Assembly: GCA_035645275.1 (NCBI GenBank)
Contig: DASQMX010000024.1
Coordinates: forward strand, 1-27,838
DNA length: 27,838 bases
Source: Paranoxybacillus sp035645275
GTDB lineage: Bacteria > Bacillota > Bacilli > Bacillales > Anoxybacillaceae
Direction of reading: 5' to 3'
The notes under the pieces: model-generated
What the model saw: the letters and a program-made list of their open reading frames with translations, nothing else
What the model was told of the DNA's origin: nothing
Database searches by the model: none
Position numbers and translations under genes: made by a program
Shown here: piece by piece, positions 15,148 through 23,142 of the stretch
How positions within the stretch are numbered: position 1 is the first letter of the stretch
How the letters are laid out: each line of letters begins with the position of its first letter

Positions 15148-16527
15148 ATGATTACTCGTACATTGCAGGAAATTCAAGAAATGACAGCAGGAAGCGGCTT
15201 ATCTGTACAGTATAAGGATCTTGTTATTTCCGGTGTATCAACGGATACAAGAACTCTCTGCAAAGGCAATCTATATATTCCGCTTAAAGGTGAAAAATTT
15301 AACGGCCACGCATTTGTGAAAGATGCTTTTGCCAAGGGAGCTGTTGCGGCATTATGGGAAAAAAATGAGCCTGATTTTCCGCAAGACGTGCCGCTCATTT
15401 TTGTTGATGATACACTAGTGGCGCTTCAACGTTTAGCAAGCCGCTATCGCGAGCAGCTTTCTGTCAAAGTCATCGGCATTACCGGAAGCAACGGTAAGAC
15501 AACGACAAAAGATATGACAGCGGCGATTTTATCAACGCAATACAAAGTACAGAAAACAGAAGGAAACTTAAATAACCATATCGGTTTGCCGCTGACATTG
15601 CTTCGTCTGGAAGAAACGACAGAAGTGGCAGTAGTGGAGATGGGAATGAGCAATTTTGGTGAAATTGAGCTTCTCTCCAACTTGGCGAAACCAGATGCCG
15701 CTATTATTACGAATATCGGAGAATCCCATATGCAAGAGTTAGGGTCGCGCGATGGGATTGCGAAAGCAAAATTAGAAATTGTGTCGGGATTAAAAGAAGA
15801 CGGTGTTTTCGTCTATAATGGTGACGAACCGCTTTTAACAACACGTGTACAAAAGATGAATCTCTTCCAGAAGACGCTGACGTTTGGCAGCCAAAACAGC
15901 AATGATTATTATCCGCTTACGGTTTCTTTAAAAGCGAATGGAACGACTTTTACTGTGAATCAAGCGCCTGATATTTCTTTCTTTATTCCTATTTTAGGAA
16001 AACATCATGTCTATAATGCTTTAGCGGCCATCTCCATCGCTCGTTTCTTTGGCATAAGCTGGGAGAATATCAAATCTGGTCTTGAATGTTTGCAAGTAAC
16101 AAAAATGCGTATGGAAATCATAAAAGGAAAAGACGGTTTAACGATTATTAACGATGCGTATAATGCCAGTCCGACATCAATGAAAGCGGCACTTGAGTTG
16201 TTGGGGGAATTGACAGGCTACGAAAAGAAAGTGGCCGTTTTAGGGGATATGCTTGAACTTGGCGAGAAGGAAATCGAGTTTCACGAAGAAATTGGCCGAA
16301 TGTTAAACGAAAACATAGCAGATTATATCTTGACGTATGGACGGCTCGGTAAAGCGATTGCTTTAGCAGCGCAGCCAGCTTTTCCAGAAGGACGGGTAAA
16401 AGTGTATGACAGCAAAGAAACACTGGCAGCGGACCTTGCAGGGCTTGTCTCTGGAAAAGATGTTGTTCTTTTAAAAGCCTCAAGGGGTATGAAGCTGGAA
16501 GAAGTAATCAAGTATGTAACAGACTAA
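15148..16527 (+). CDS. murF: UDP-N-acetylmuramoyl-tripeptide--D-alanyl-D-alanine ligase
   Basis: Mur ligase that adds D-Ala-D-Ala (made by Ddl) to UDP-MurNAc-tripeptide in the cytoplasm. It has 459 residues, as expected. Seen in order: N-terminal substrate domain with SGVSTDTR, P-loop GITGSNGKTTTKDM near residue 113, EGNLNNHIGLPLTLL, EMGMSNFGEI, the MurF-specific NDAYNASPTSMKAAL and VLGDMLELGE. I choose ATG 15148 because AAGGTG then has normal 7-base spacing; ATG 15145 is only 4 bases away. It is on the same strand as ddl but separated by REP-like repeats, so read-through may be reduced. Confidence 0.97.
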   Translation: MITRTLQEIQEMTAGSGLSVQYKDLVISGVSTDTRTLCKGNLYIPLKGEKFNGHAFVKDAFAKGAVAALWEKNEPDFPQDVPLIFVDDTLVALQRLASRYREQLSVKVIGITGSNGKTTTKDMTAAILSTQYKVQKTEGNLNNHIGLPLTLLRLEETTEVAVVEMGMSNFGEIELLSNLAKPDAAIITNIGESHMQELGSRDGIAKAKLEIVSGLKEDGVFVYNGDEPLLTTRVQKMNLFQKTLTFGSQNSNDYYPLTVSLKANGTTFTVNQAPDISFFIPILGKHHVYNALAAISIARFFGISWENIKSGLECLQVTKMRMEIIKGKDGLTIINDAYNASPTSMKAALELLGELTGYEKKVAVLGDMLELGEKEIEFHEEIGRMLNENIADYILTYGRLGKAIALAAQPAFPEGRVKVYDSKETLAADLAGLVSGKDVVLLKASRGMKLEEVIKYVTD

Positions 16528-16529
16528 GC

Positions 16530-16619
16530 GGCTGACCCGAAAGCAGAGTGTTAGACCCCGCAACACATATGTGATATGTTGTGGAATGTGTGTGTGGTCT
16601 GACACTTTTGGGTCAGCCC
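16530..16619. repeat. REP-like palindromic element, copy 4, terminator-like
   Basis: Outer arms GGCTGACCC (16530-16538) and GGGTCAGCC (16610-16618) are perfect complements; inner arms are GTGTTAGACCCC and GTGGTCTGACAC. It starts three bases after the murF stop and is followed by TTTTTT (16620-16625), so it would act as a plus-strand terminator for murF. Same direction as copy 1, but with a shorter centre (90 bases in all). Confidence 0.88.
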
Positions 16620-16674
16620 TTTTTTGGCTATGCTAAAATAAGCAGCATCATCAATATACAACAGGTGATTGGTT

Positions 16675-17370
16675 ATGATTGGTTGCTTATGTATACACGG
16701 TTTTACAGGAGGGCCTTATGAAGTCGAGCCGTTAGCTCAATATTTGCAAGAAAGAACGAATTGGCTCATTGAAACACCTTGTTTGCCGGGGCACGGCGAG
16801 CAATTGCAATTAAAGGGAGTTACATATGACCAATGGCTGCAAGCAGCGGAAGAAGAATTACAAAAGCTGTTAAACAAATGCGATATCGTTTATTTAGTCG
16901 GTTTTTCCATGGGTGGCGTAATAGCTGGTTATTTAGCGACAAAATATAGTGTACAAAAGCTCGTCCTGTTAAGCGCGGCAGTTTATTATATCAATCCTAG
17001 ACAAATGTTCAGTGATATTCGCGGGATGGTTCGCGACAGCTTGACAGGCAGGCTGAAGGAAAATCCTTTGTTTGTTCGCTATAAGACGAAAATTGTGCAT
17101 ACGCCATTAACAGCAACGTTGGAATTCCGGAAATTGGTCAGCGAAATTCGGCCGATGATGAAAGAGATTTCTGTTCCTACTCTGATTGTTCAAGGAGAGA
17201 AAGATGGAATTGTTCCACTTAAAAGCGCTCACTACCTATATGAAACCATTCGCTCTCCGGTGAAAAAACTGCTTTTGTTGCCTTCTTCCGGCCATCACAT
17301 TTGTCATGGACCAGACCGTCAGCAATTATTTGTTGCGGTTGAGAAATTTTTAAAGGAAAATCTTTCATGA
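16675..17370 (+). CDS. alpha/beta-hydrolase, carboxylesterase/monoglyceride lipase type
   Basis: A serine hydrolase of 231 residues close to the thermophilic Est30-type carboxylesterases. Signs are HGFTGGPYEVEPLA (oxyanion region) at the N-terminus, GFSMGG with the nucleophile Ser near residue 79, Asp in GEKDGIVP near 177 and His in SSGHH near 207, which completes the triad. No signal peptide, so it is cytoplasmic. I choose ATG 16675 because AGGTG is 7 bases upstream; a TTG at 16669 is too close to it. Family members hydrolyse short to medium chain esters or monoacylglycerols. The natural substrate is unknown. It is placed between murF and cshA as a single gene. Confidence 0.88.
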   Translation: MIGCLCIHGFTGGPYEVEPLAQYLQERTNWLIETPCLPGHGEQLQLKGVTYDQWLQAAEEELQKLLNKCDIVYLVGFSMGGVIAGYLATKYSVQKLVLLSAAVYYINPRQMFSDIRGMVRDSLTGRLKENPLFVRYKTKIVHTPLTATLEFRKLVSEIRPMMKEISVPTLIVQGEKDGIVPLKSAHYLYETIRSPVKKLLLLPSSGHHICHGPDRQQLFVAVEKFLKENLS

Positions 17371-17378
17371 GGCTTTTA

Positions 17379-17407
17379 TTGAAAATACAGTATTAAAGTG
17401 GTATGAT
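17379..17407 (+). promoter_or_regulatory. sigma-A promoter of cshA
   Basis: TTGAAA (17379-17384), a 17-base spacer and TATGAT (17402-17407). The start point would be near 17414, giving a leader of about 80 bases that contains a terminator-like hairpin. Confidence 0.8.
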
Positions 17408-17427
17408 ACTTACAGCATTTAAAGGAT

Positions 17428-17463
17428 GGGCATCTTCTGCTTTAGCGGAATGCCTTTTTTTAT
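17428..17463 (+). terminator. terminator-like hairpin inside the cshA leader
   Basis: GGCA, a two-base bulge, then TTCTGC pairs with GCGGAA then TGCC around the loop TTTA (17429-17454), followed directly by seven or eight T. It ends only about 45 bases after the predicted start point and lies upstream of the cshA ribosome site at 17480, so transcription must pass it to express cshA. This is the layout of an attenuator; the controlling signal is not visible. Confidence 0.7.
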
Positions 17464-17495
17464 AAGCTAGAAATTTTAGAAGGAGTATGGAAGCG

Positions 17496-18905
17496 TTGAT
17501 TACATTTCAAGAATTAGGTTTAAGCAAAGAATTAATGAAGGCGATTCGCCGCATGGGATTTGAACAAGCAACTCCAATTCAGGCGGAAACGATTCCGTTA
17601 AGCTTGCAAAATAAGGATGTAATTGGTCAGGCACAGACAGGTACAGGAAAAACAGCAGCATTCGGAATTCCGTTAATCGAGAAAATTGATATAAATAGCG
17701 ATACGATTCAGGCGATTGTTGTTGCTCCGACACGGGAATTAGCGATTCAAGTATCGGAGGAATTGTATAAAATCGGAGCAACAAAACGCGTTCGCGTCTT
17801 GCCAATTTACGGCGGTCAGGATATCGAAAGACAAATTCGCGCTCTCAAGAAACGGCCGCATGTGATTGTCGGTACACCGGGAAGAATTATTGACCATATC
17901 AATCGGAAAACACTTCATTTGCAACATGTGCATACTGTTGTTCTTGATGAAGCGGATGAAATGCTCAATATGGGATTTATCGATGATATTGAAGCGATTT
18001 TAAGTCAAGTGCCTGCAGAACGGCAGACATTGCTGTTCTCTGCGACGATGCCGGAGCCGATTCGCCGCATTGCTGAGCGATTTATGAACAATCCGCATCT
18101 CGTTAAAGTGAAAGCAAAAGAAATGACCGTGCCAAATATCGAGCAATATTACTTAGAAATTCATGAGAAAAAGAAGTTCGATACGTTAACCCGTCTGTTA
18201 GATATCCAAGCCCCGGAATTGGCGATTGTGTTCGGGCGCACGAAACGCCGCGTTGACGAGCTTGCCGAGGCGTTAAATTTACGCGGCTATGCAGCGGAAG
18301 GAATTCACGGAGATTTAAGCCAAGCAAAGCGTCTTTCTGTTTTGCGCAAATTCAAAGAGGGTTCTATTGAAATTTTAGTGGCAACCGACGTAGCCGCGCG
18401 CGGGTTGGATATTTCCGGAGTGACGCATGTATATAACTTTGATATTCCGCAAGACCCAGAAAGTTACGTGCATCGCATTGGACGCACTGGCCGTGCAGGA
18501 AAAACCGGTGTGGCGATGACATTTGTCACTCCACGTGAAATCGGCCAGCTTCATAATATTGAGAGAACAACGAAGCGGAAAATGGAACGGATGAAGCCGC
18601 CGACATTGGACGAAGCGTTAGAAGGCCAGCAGCGCATTGCGATTGAAAAGCTGCTCGCAACGGTAGAAAAGGAAAATTTATCATTTTATAAACGCGCGGC
18701 CGAGGAACTGTTAGAAGAACACGATTCGGTTTCCCTTATTGCCGCTGCGATAAAAATGATGACGAAAGAGCCGGATACAACGCCTGTGAAATTAACGGAA
18801 GAGCCGCCGCTTCCAGTAAAAAGAGAGAAAAAACGTTCAAGTCATAAAAATGGAAAAGAGCAACCGCGGCATCGACAAATGAAAAAACGCCGCGCTGTCC
18901 GATAA
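17496..18905 (+). CDS. cshA: DEAD-box RNA helicase CshA
   Basis: ATP-dependent RNA helicase of the CshA group, which helps ribosome assembly, cold growth and the RNA degradosome. It has 469 residues. Motifs in order: Q motif GFEQATPIQ, motif I AQTGTGKT (about 46-53), PTRELA, GTPGR, DEAD (about 151), SAT, then the second domain with VFGRTKRR, ATDVAARGLD and HRIGRTGRAGK. A basic tail (KREKKRSSHKN to KKRRAVR) probably binds RNA. I choose TTG 17496, because AAGGAG (17480-17485) is 10 bases upstream and the protein then starts MITFQELGL like its relatives; ATG 17487 is only one base from that site. The position after ddl-murF matches B. subtilis. Confidence 0.95.
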   Translation: MITFQELGLSKELMKAIRRMGFEQATPIQAETIPLSLQNKDVIGQAQTGTGKTAAFGIPLIEKIDINSDTIQAIVVAPTRELAIQVSEELYKIGATKRVRVLPIYGGQDIERQIRALKKRPHVIVGTPGRIIDHINRKTLHLQHVHTVVLDEADEMLNMGFIDDIEAILSQVPAERQTLLFSATMPEPIRRIAERFMNNPHLVKVKAKEMTVPNIEQYYLEIHEKKKFDTLTRLLDIQAPELAIVFGRTKRRVDELAEALNLRGYAAEGIHGDLSQAKRLSVLRKFKEGSIEILVATDVAARGLDISGVTHVYNFDIPQDPESYVHRIGRTGRAGKTGVAMTFVTPREIGQLHNIERTTKRKMERMKPPTLDEALEGQQRIAIEKLLATVEKENLSFYKRAAEELLEEHDSVSLIAAAIKMMTKEPDTTPVKLTEEPPLPVKREKKRSSHKNGKEQPRHRQMKKRRAVR

Positions 18906-18910
18906 AGGAA

Positions 18911-18969
18911 AAGAGTCTATCTCCTTTCAAAACCGGAAAATACGTTGAAGGGAGACAGACTCTTTTTTT
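18911..18969 (+). terminator. terminator of cshA
   Basis: A long stem, AGAGTCTATCTCCTTTCAA (18911 on) with TTGAAGGGAGACAGACTCT (to 18962), has few mismatches and is followed by seven T. A strong stop after cshA. Confidence 0.9.
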
Positions 18970-19042
18970 ATACGTGCCTACTTGACTAGCTTTTTTTAGA
19001 AAAAGCCATACTAAAGGTGATCTTAGTTTGAGGTGGTGAATC

Positions 19043-20008
19043 ATGACAATTGTAAGACTAGGATATGTCGCAATGAGCGTTCATTTGCAAAATTGTTCAC
19101 CGTCACAGACGATGACATTTTCGCAATTTCAGAAAATAAAAAATCGCGAAGCAGCAATTAAAAAATTGGAGCGGATTGCTGTTTCTAACTTAGAAAATTG
19201 TTTGCGGCTATTAAAACATAATAAGGCGAACGATATTCGCTTTTTCCGTTTTAGTTCAAGACTAATTCCACTTGCGAACCATGAAGAGTTAGAGGATTGG
19301 GATTATATAGAGCCGCTTCGGGATATATTAGGAGAAATTGCTCGATTTTTAAAAAATTATCAAATGCGAATCGATTTTCACCCCGATCATTTTGTTTTGC
19401 TCAATTCGCCTGAGCCGGAAATTTTGAAAATGTCGCTAAAAACGCTGCGCATGCATGAAGAGTTACTCAAGGAAATGAACATTGTCCCTGAACATCGCTG
19501 TGTCCTTCATGTAGGTGGCGGATATCATGACAAAGAACTAGCATTAGAGCAGTTTGTTCATAACTGGGGTTATGTCCCTAGCCATTTGCAACGGATGATT
19601 ATGCTGGAAAACGATGATATGACTTTCACGCTGCAAAATACGTTATATTTATGTGAAAAGCTGGCGATTCCACTCGTATTTGATTTGCACCACCATTTGG
19701 CAAACTACGAGAATGAAGATTGGAAGCCGGACTGGGAACGCATCGTTGCAACATGGAAACACTCGCCGCTGCCGATGAAAATTCACATTTCCAGCCCGAG
19801 AAACGAAAAAGATTTTCGCGCTCATAGCGATTTTGTCGATGCTCAAATGTTCATGAAATTTTTGAATGAAATCAAAGGAACCGTTTCGCAAATCGACTGT
19901 ATGATTGAAGCGAAGCAAAAAGATGAAGCTTTATTCCGATTAGTAGAGGATTTGAAACATTATCAAGAAATTGAGTTCATTGATGAAGCAAGCTTTTATG
20001 TACGGTAA
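19043..20008 (+). CDS. uvsE: UV damage endonuclease UvsE (UVDE)
   Basis: UV-damage endonuclease of 321 residues with a TIM-barrel fold. It nicks DNA 5' of pyrimidine dimers and starts an excision repair route apart from UvrABC. Family features: LGYVAMSV at the N-terminus, FFRFSSRLIPLANHE, MRIDFHPDHFVLLNSP, VLHVGGGYHDKE, MLENDD and VFDLHHHLAN, where the His, Glu and Asp residues bind the metal cluster, then HISSPR. ATG 19043 follows GAGGTGGTG. It is a single-gene unit between cshA and the ydbS/T remnant, with terminators on both sides. It is typical of spore-formers and some extremophiles. Confidence 0.93.
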   Translation: MTIVRLGYVAMSVHLQNCSPSQTMTFSQFQKIKNREAAIKKLERIAVSNLENCLRLLKHNKANDIRFFRFSSRLIPLANHEELEDWDYIEPLRDILGEIARFLKNYQMRIDFHPDHFVLLNSPEPEILKMSLKTLRMHEELLKEMNIVPEHRCVLHVGGGYHDKELALEQFVHNWGYVPSHLQRMIMLENDDMTFTLQNTLYLCEKLAIPLVFDLHHHLANYENEDWKPDWERIVATWKHSPLPMKIHISSPRNEKDFRAHSDFVDAQMFMKFLNEIKGTVSQIDCMIEAKQKDEALFRLVEDLKHYQEIEFIDEASFYVR

Positions 20009-20032
20009 CCGTCAACATTGTGGCGGTTTTTC
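20007..20032 (+). terminator. terminator of uvsE
   Basis: AACCG (20007-20011) pairs with CGGTT (20024-20028), with CA/TG inside, followed by TTTTTC. The stem is short but placed directly after the stop codon. Confidence 0.65.
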
Positions 20033-20096
20033 GTTTGTTTTCATGTATATTTTTGTTATAGAGGAAATGAATTTCCAAATGAAAAGAGGGGAAAAC

Positions 20097-20736
20097 ATGA
20101 GGGAAGAGCCAAAACAGCGGTTCGTGAAAGAGCTTTAACGGTTTGGCGAATTAGTGGAGCGATTTTAACCGCGATTACAAAAGCGGAAGCAGACAGAATA
20201 AAGAGCGCTTTGCTTGTTGATGAGTTGATTTCTTATGCGCAAATGGACGATTATGAGGCAACAATGAAAGAATTGATGATTGCTGCTTCTACGTCTGGCA
20301 GTATCGGTGTTGTTTTGCAGCAGGGGCATTTTTCAGCCAATTTGATGAGTTGATTCCTTACGAATTCTTTTTACAAAAGTTTCAGCAGTTCGCTCATTTG
20401 AATCTTATTATTATTTCTCTCATCGTCTTATTCGCTATTTTTTTAGGATGGTTTATTTCTATGTTTTATAACGGTTGAGAAATACGGCCGTTTTACCGTT
20501 GTCAAAAACGGAGATGATTTACGTTGCGTTATCGAGTTTTTACAAAAATGATTGTGCTATTAAGGAAAAAGAGGATTCAAGCATTAGAAACTAGCCAATC
20601 TATTTTTCAGCGCAAACAGCAGCTGGCAACAGTTCGCCTGTCGATTCAATCTGGTTCACATTCAAAACATTTTAAAGTTGTAGATATCGATGAGGCACAT
20701 ATGGATGCCATACAAAAATGGTATCGACATCAGTAA
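20097..20736 (+). pseudogene. decayed ydbS/ydbT (bacterial PH domain) fusion remnant
   Basis: From ATG 20097 (AGAGGGG upstream) the frame reads MREEPKQRFVKE, then after a one-base shift ERALTVWRISGAILTAIT, an N-terminus like the YdbS group. It changes within a few codons into ADRIKSALLVDELISYAQMDD, then SQFDELIPYEFF (another shift at 20325-20345), a membrane segment, VEKYGRFTVVKNGDD, and RIQALETSQSIFQRKQQLATV to the end at 20736. The last parts fit the membrane and bPH_2 segments of YdbT. At least three frameshifts and a large internal deletion are implied. In B. subtilis ydbS and ydbT lie between cshA and ydcA, so position agrees. The family match is from memory of these proteins. Confidence 0.65.
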
Positions 20737-21339
20737 CTATATTGTATACGGATTTAGGCGGGAAGCGATAAAAGGGGCTATCGTTGCTCCGCCTATAAAT
20801 CCAAATGTATGAGCAATCGTATTAATATTGGGGTTCATTATCGTCATAATAACACCAATGCATAAACTCGTGATAATAACTTGTGTGTGCCGGCGGTCGA
20901 TGATATTTTTGTGGATGACAATTAAGTAACTATACACGCCAAACAGCCCAAAAATGGCACTTGAAGCGCCTAAATGGCTATACAGTGGCGGAAGGAGAAA
21001 TAACGTAGCAACGTTTGCAAATATGCCACTCCATATATAGACAATGATGAATTTACATGTTCCGAGCATTTTTTCTAAAGCCGGGCCAAAAAGGATAAGA
21101 GAAAGAGAATTAATCATCATATGGCCAAAATGAAGATGCAAAAAAAGCGGAGTGAAAAGACGCCAATATTCCCCCATACGAATGTAAGCATTCGTGCCGA
21201 TTAGTTTTTCTAGAACAAAATTGGCAAACGTCGTCTCAATCGAAAAGAAAGCCCAGCAAATAATATGAGTAATGATAATGGTTGAAACGATTGGATATAA
21301 GCGGACAAATGTTTGAACATTTTCAGTACGTACAAACAC
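20737..21339 (-). CDS. ydcA: rhomboid-family intramembrane serine protease
   Basis: A six-helix membrane protease of 200 residues. Family marks are the L1-loop WRLFTPLFLHLHFGHMMINS (residues 59-78), the catalytic serine in GASSAIFG (S126; most rhomboids have GxSG, here the Gly is Ser127) and the second catalytic residue H177 in IAHTFGFIGG. The start is GTG 21339 with AAGGAGGGG upstream. In B. subtilis ydcA lies in the same place next to acpS. The reversed orientation, back to back with acpS and converging with the ydbS/T remnant, is seen directly. The substrate is unknown. Confidence 0.9.
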   Translation of the reverse strand: MFVRTENVQTFVRLYPIVSTIIITHIICWAFFSIETTFANFVLEKLIGTNAYIRMGEYWRLFTPLFLHLHFGHMMINSLSLILFGPALEKMLGTCKFIIVYIWSGIFANVATLFLLPPLYSHLGASSAIFGLFGVYSYLIVIHKNIIDRRHTQVIITSLCIGVIMTIMNPNINTIAHTFGFIGGATIAPFIASRLNPYTI

Positions 21340-21413
21340 AAACTCCCCTCCTTGAGCGCTTGTTTTGTAAATATGTATGTAATAAATAGAACGAATAGAA
21401 GGAAGGAAGAGCC

Positions 21414-21776
21414 ATGATTGTTGGAATTGGAATTGATATTGTAGAGATAAAACGAATAAAAGAAATTGTAGAGCGGCAGCCGAAATTTATTGAACGAATT
21501 TTATCAGAGACAGAGAAGAAAAGATTTTTTCAATTATCAGAAACGAGAAAAATAGAATTTTTGGCGGGGAGGTTTGCCGCTAAAGAAGCATATGCTAAGG
21601 CGGTAGGAACGGGAATCGGCAAAGAGCTGTCTTTTACGGACATACACATACATAATGACGAGAAAGGAAAGCCTTTTATCCCTTCAGTAACTCCAGAACA
21701 GCGCATTCATTTATCGATTTCGCATAGCGATGATTATGCGGTTGCACAAGTAATTATTGAGCGCTTGTCAAGCTAG
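21414..21776 (+). CDS. acpS: holo-[acyl-carrier-protein] synthase
   Basis: Moves 4'-phosphopantetheine from CoA to apo-ACP, activating fatty acid synthesis. It has 120 residues, the standard length for the trimeric AcpS. The magnesium ligands are visible as D8 in GIGIDIVEI and E58 in FAAKEAYAKA; the C-terminal HLSISHSDDYAVAQVI is also conserved. ATG 21414 follows GGAAGGAAG. It is upstream of ydcC, with an 88-base gap that holds a weak hairpin. Confidence 0.97.
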   Translation: MIVGIGIDIVEIKRIKEIVERQPKFIERILSETEKKRFFQLSETRKIEFLAGRFAAKEAYAKAVGTGIGKELSFTDIHIHNDEKGKPFIPSVTPEQRIHLSISHSDDYAVAQVIIERLSS

Positions 21777-21820
21777 GCTGCATATTTGCAATCCTTGTCT
21801 CATATATTTGTAGTGGGCAA

Positions 21821-21839
21821 GAGGGAGAACATCTCTCTT
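21821..21839 (+). other. weak hairpin between acpS and ydcC
   Basis: GAGGGAGA (21821-21828) pairs with TCTCTCTT (21832-21839) including G-T pairs. No T-run follows, so it is at best a partial terminator or a structure just upstream of the ydcC ribosome site. Confidence 0.3.
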
Positions 21840-21864
21840 TATATGAGGCAAAGGGGTGGAAAAA

Positions 21865-22878
21865 ATGAGGAGAAATTTATTCGGGGCATTACTAACAATT
21901 TTTTTAGTTTTTGCTTTAGCTGCATGCGGGGCAAAATCGCAAGAGGACGTAATCAAAGAACTTGATGAAAAAATGGAGGAATTGTCCAGCTATAAGGCGG
22001 AAGCGAAATTGACCTTAACGACTGGTTCAGAGCCGCAAGTGTATGACGTGGAGATTTGGCATAAGCAGCCATCCTACTACCGTGTCAATTTGAAAAATGC
22101 ACAAAAAGATCAAAATCAAATGATTTTACGCAATGACGAAGGAGTGTTTGTCTTAACACCAGCATTAAACAAAAGCTTCCGTTTCCAAAGCGATTGGCCA
22201 AAAAACAGCAGTCAAGCATATTTATATGAATCTTTAGTAAAAGATATCTTAAACGATTCGAAGGCTTCCTTTAAAGCGACAAAAAATCATTACGTTTTCG
22301 AAACAAAAACGAATTATCAAAACAACAAAATGATTCCAAAACAACAAATTACTTTAAACAAAAAAGATTTGTCTCCTGTTTCTGTGAAAGTAATGGACCC
22401 AGATATGAATCCGCTGCTCACTGTCGAGTTTTCCAAAGTTGAATTTAATGCCAAGTTTGACAAAGATGCATTTGATACAACGAAAAATATGACAGGGGCG
22501 AAATTAGATGTTCCGACAATAGCACAAGAAGATGATGCAACGTTAGAAGTAATGTACCCGGTTGATTTGCCAGCAGGAGTTGAACCTATAGAAGAAAAAG
22601 AAATTGCAACAGAGAATGGAAAACGGATTATTATGACATTTGGCGGTGAAAAATCATTTACTCTTATTCAAGAAAAAGCGCGTATTCTACCAGCAACAAG
22701 TACATCTACGTTGATCAAAGGAGAGCCGGTTGATTTGGGATTTGCCATCGGTGCGCTTACCGATCAATCACTTACTTGGTCATATAAAGGTGTCGACTTT
22801 ACGCTAGCTTCTAATGATTTAACGCGAGAAGAGATGATGATGGTTGCCCGCTCCGTACAAGGAACAGCTATTAAATAA
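21865..22878 (+). CDS. ydcC: lipoprotein YdcC (LolA-like, outer-membrane-carrier fold)
   Basis: A membrane lipoprotein of 337 residues. The signal peptide is MRRNLFGALLTIFLVFALAAC with lipobox LAAC and Cys21. The mature part (LDEKMEELSSYKAEAKLTL, VEIWHKQPSYYRV, MILRNDEGVFVLTP, LSPVSVKVMD) fits the LolA/YdcC-type half-barrel, which binds hydrophobic ligands. B. subtilis YdcC is a sporulation-associated lipoprotein of this kind. I choose ATG 21865 since AAGGGG lies just upstream; an in-frame GTG at 21856 is within that site. A strong terminator follows. In B. subtilis alr comes next; it is absent here. Confidence 0.85.
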   Translation: MRRNLFGALLTIFLVFALAACGAKSQEDVIKELDEKMEELSSYKAEAKLTLTTGSEPQVYDVEIWHKQPSYYRVNLKNAQKDQNQMILRNDEGVFVLTPALNKSFRFQSDWPKNSSQAYLYESLVKDILNDSKASFKATKNHYVFETKTNYQNNKMIPKQQITLNKKDLSPVSVKVMDPDMNPLLTVEFSKVEFNAKFDKDAFDTTKNMTGAKLDVPTIAQEDDATLEVMYPVDLPAGVEPIEEKEIATENGKRIIMTFGGEKSFTLIQEKARILPATSTSTLIKGEPVDLGFAIGALTDQSLTWSYKGVDFTLASNDLTREEMMMVARSVQGTAIK

Positions 22879-22889
22879 CATGTATTTAC

Positions 22890-22922
22890 ACAGGCTCAAC
22901 GAATAAAAGGAGCCTGTTTTTT
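22890..22922 (+). terminator. terminator of ydcC
   Basis: ACAGGCTC (22890-22897) pairs perfectly with GAGCCTGT (22910-22917), followed by TTTTT. Confidence 0.9.
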
Positions 22923-23064
22923 ATCATTAACTTTTACGGTATTCGTATTTTTTTTGAAAAAGAAAAGTATAATTGAAGAGAGAAATCTTGTTTTAAATGG
23001 AAATTGATATGCATAAACAAGCAACTTTTCAGACGATAATATGTAGAGAATTAAGGAAATGGCT

Positions 23065-23092
23065 TTGCATGGAAAAGATTTAATGTTATTAT
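23065..23092 (+). promoter_or_regulatory. candidate promoter of ndoAI-ndoA
   Basis: TTGCAT, 16 bases and TATTAT lie about 50 bases upstream of ndoAI. In B. subtilis the pair follows alr directly, so here a local promoter is required. An isolated TATAAT near 22968 lacks a matching -35. Confidence 0.4.
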
Positions 23093-23142
23093 TGAAATGA
23101 ATGTGACTTAATTGGGCGGTAGTTTCTTGGAGGTGCGTGTTT

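Noticed and set aside
22950..22973. TTGAAA and TATAAT close together upstream of ndoAI
   Set aside because: The spacing is only about 8 bases, too short for a sigma-A promoter.
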